From Nocardia arthritidis (GTDB taxonomy: Bacteria > Actinomycetota > Actinomycetes > Mycobacteriales > Mycobacteriaceae): a stretch of 64,000 bases of DNA. Location of the stretch: NCBI RefSeq assembly GCF_011801145.1, contig NZ_CP046172.1, positions 9,052,001 to 9,116,000 on the forward strand, read 5' to 3'. A model generated the notes under the pieces. It did no database searches, had not been told where the DNA came from, and saw only the letters and a list, made by a program, of their open reading frames with translations. The translations under genes and the position numbers were made by a program. This document shows positions 62,877 to 64,000 of this stretch, piece by piece; position 1 is the first letter of the stretch; every line of letters begins with the position of its first letter.

Positions 62877-63047
62877 TCAGCGGGATTCGCGGTGCGCCCG
62901 GTGCGTGCCACAGTTCGGGCAGAACTTCTTCAGCTCCAGCCGATCCGGGTCGTTACGCCGGTTCTTCTTGGTGATGTAGTTACGGTGCTTGCACTGCTCG
63001 CAGGCCAAGGTGATCTTTGGCCGGATATCAGTGGACTTCGCGGCCAC
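62877..63047 (-). CDS. rpmG: 50S ribosomal protein L33
   Basis: A 56-residue L33 read directly from the minus strand: [20 protein letters not shown], then the middle [18 protein letters not shown] and [15 protein letters not shown]. The CEQC and CPNC pairs make it the zinc-binding (C+) form. GTG start at 63047. Same position as rpmG2 of mycobacteria. Confidence 0.95.
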   Translation of the reverse strand: MAAKSTDIRPKITLACEQCKHRNYITKKNRRNDPDRLELKKFCPNCGTHRAHRESR

Positions 63048-63095
63048 GATTCTGCCTTCTTTCCGGTCAACCAGAGGGGGTCAATCAGTATGGGG

Positions 63096-63168
63096 TAGCG
63101 ATGGCCGGACTTGAACCGGCGACACAACGATTATGAGTCGTTTGCTCTACCGACTGAGCTACACCGCC
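63096..63168 (-). tRNA. tRNA-Met (CAU)
   Basis: Cloverleaf on the minus strand: acceptor GGCGGTG/CATCGCT, anticodon stem AACGA/TCGTT with loop CTCATAA (anticodon CAT), T stem GCCGG/CCGGC. Elongator type: no three G-C pairs in the anticodon stem. Confidence 0.95.
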
Positions 63169-63235
63169 ATGCGCGGTCTGCACAGCGGCGCCCGGCTCTG
63201 GAGTGCCAAACCCGGTCACCACCGGCAATCCGGCG

Positions 63236-63308
63236 AGCCCCCTAACGGAATCGAACCGTTGACCTTTTCCTTACCATGGAAACGCTCTGCCGACTGAGCT
63301 AAGGGGGC
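63236..63308 (-). tRNA. tRNA-Thr (GGU)
   Basis: Cloverleaf on the minus strand: acceptor GCCCCCT/AGGGGGC, anticodon stem TTTCC/GGAAA with loop ATGGTAA (anticodon GGT), T loop TTCGATT. Confidence 0.95.
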
Positions 63309-64000
63309 ATGACTACATCCGCACCGAGACTGCTTTCGACAACCCCGGGGCGGTGAAGCCTTGAACGAGGTTACACACTCCCCCGTCCCACCTCCAAACC
63401 GCGTGGTCAAACCAGGTTTTGAAACCACTGCCCGCCCGCTGTGAACCCGGCCCCTCCGCCGGAGCGGATTAGATCACCGCCGATGGCACCCGGTTGGGCA
63501 CGCCGCGCCAAAACGCCCGTTCCGACGAATCGGCAAGTTGGGTTGTCTGCAAGTTCCGAATCGGACTGAATCGCGCGAGGTATCCGCAGGCCCGCTTCAT
63601 CAGCCGCCCCACCAGTCCCCATCCGGTCACCAACCACAATCGGGCCCACCCAAAGCTCGAACGGTCTCTGCACCTGATACCCCGCCACACCACATGCCCC
63701 GACCTAACGCCGCACCCCGTCTCACAACCGTGCACACAATGCACGGGGTGCCCGGCTCCAAATGAGGGTTCGAACACCCCCACCAGTAACGCACTCAGTA
63801 AGAAGGCCCCGGGATAGCCATCGATCAACCAGACTCCAACGCCCCCAACAAATCCCACCACCCAAACCGCAACAACCCCTAAAAACACAACCACCCATCA
63901 AGGGGGCAAGGGGCGGAGCCCCGTGGGGGGTTCGGGGGGCAAAGCCCCGCCGGGCGGGGTGTGGGGTTGCACCCCCACAAAGCACAACGAAAAGCGACCC
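63309..64000. other. Intergenic region without a convincing gene
   Basis: About 690 nt upstream of tRNA-Thr. On the minus strand TAACCT (complement of 63368-63373) could be the -10 of the tRNA-rpmG cluster. Open frames here lack ribosome binding sites and protein-like composition. The stretch 63570-63890 is C/A-rich. The last 100 nt hold the hairpin run at 63910-63978. Confidence 0.5.
63910..63978. repeat. Run of three GC hairpins
   Basis: Three short stems in 69 nt: GGGGC-gga-GCCCC (63910-63922), GGGGC-aaa-GCCCC (63936-63948) and GTGGGG/CCCCAC (63961-63978), all in G-rich sequence. This resembles the GC hairpin arrays often found between actinomycete genes; copies elsewhere in the genome cannot be checked here. 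Confidence 0.6.

Noticed and set aside
63407..63985. Several open frames near the right edge
   Set aside because: No ribosome binding sites, no protein-like composition, and they overlap each other on both strands.

Overview
The window looks like a chromosomal segment of a high-GC, mycolic-acid-making actinomycete, most probably a Nocardia. The assignment rests on the str and rif ribosomal/RNA-polymerase regions arranged as in mycobacteria, a complete mce operon with its MceG ATPase, an EspC-type ESX substrate, a fused HadA/HadB dehydratase, DUF7373 and DUF3558 lipoproteins, and many TANNNT -10 boxes placed 6-8 nt before start codons (leaderless genes). No sequence search was possible, so genus and family names come from recognising motifs.

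Layout. 1-0.8 kb: edge of a partial gene and a DUF4232 lipoprotein. 0.8-10.5 kb, all minus strand: the canonical str operon (rpsL-rpsG-fusA-tuf) followed by an unusual tail of two toxin-antitoxin-like gene pairs and then a second EF-Tu and a second EF-G. The PIN-like/DUF433 pair is bracketed by two near-identical 62-bp copies of the tuf terminator. 10.8-16 kb: two DUF3558 lipoproteins, hpd with a divergent Lrp/AsnC regulator, a winged-helix protein and a quinone oxidoreductase. 16.1-22.6 kb: an EspC-like protein plus an ESX-type lytic transglycosylase, converging on two receptor Ser/Thr kinases and a DUF7373 lipoprotein. 22.8-33.3 kb: housekeeping and redox genes (acyl-ACP thioesterase, FprB, SixA, MerR/aldo-keto reductase, an AhpD-GNAT fusion, pirin, an XRE regulator with a second aldo-keto reductase) and a decayed VOC/MarR pair. 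33.3-34.5 kb: an atypical tRNA-Glu, a CD225-like membrane protein and a gene fragment.

34.5-55.5 kb, minus strand: rpoC and rpoB, then a full mce lipid-import operon (mceG, yrbE A/B, mceA-F and two Mce-associated proteins), then rplJ-rplL with a structured leader. 55.6-58.5 kb: an MFS drug exporter, a VapBC pair with a perfect operator palindrome and an FMN reductase. 58.5-63.3 kb: rplA-rplK-nusG-secE-tRNA-Trp-hadAB-rpmG-tRNA-Met-tRNA-Thr, the mycobacterial order but with hadA and hadB fused and no hadC. The last 0.7 kb shows no convincing gene and ends in a run of GC-rich hairpins.

Functionally the window is dominated by information processing (translation elongation, RNA polymerase, ribosomal stalk, NusG/SecE), with mycomembrane lipid traffic (mce, hadAB) embedded in it. 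The most unusual part is the translation-factor block at 0.8-6.1 kb: paralogous EF-Tu and EF-G separated from the housekeeping copies by two modules whose toxins probably act on RNA or translation.
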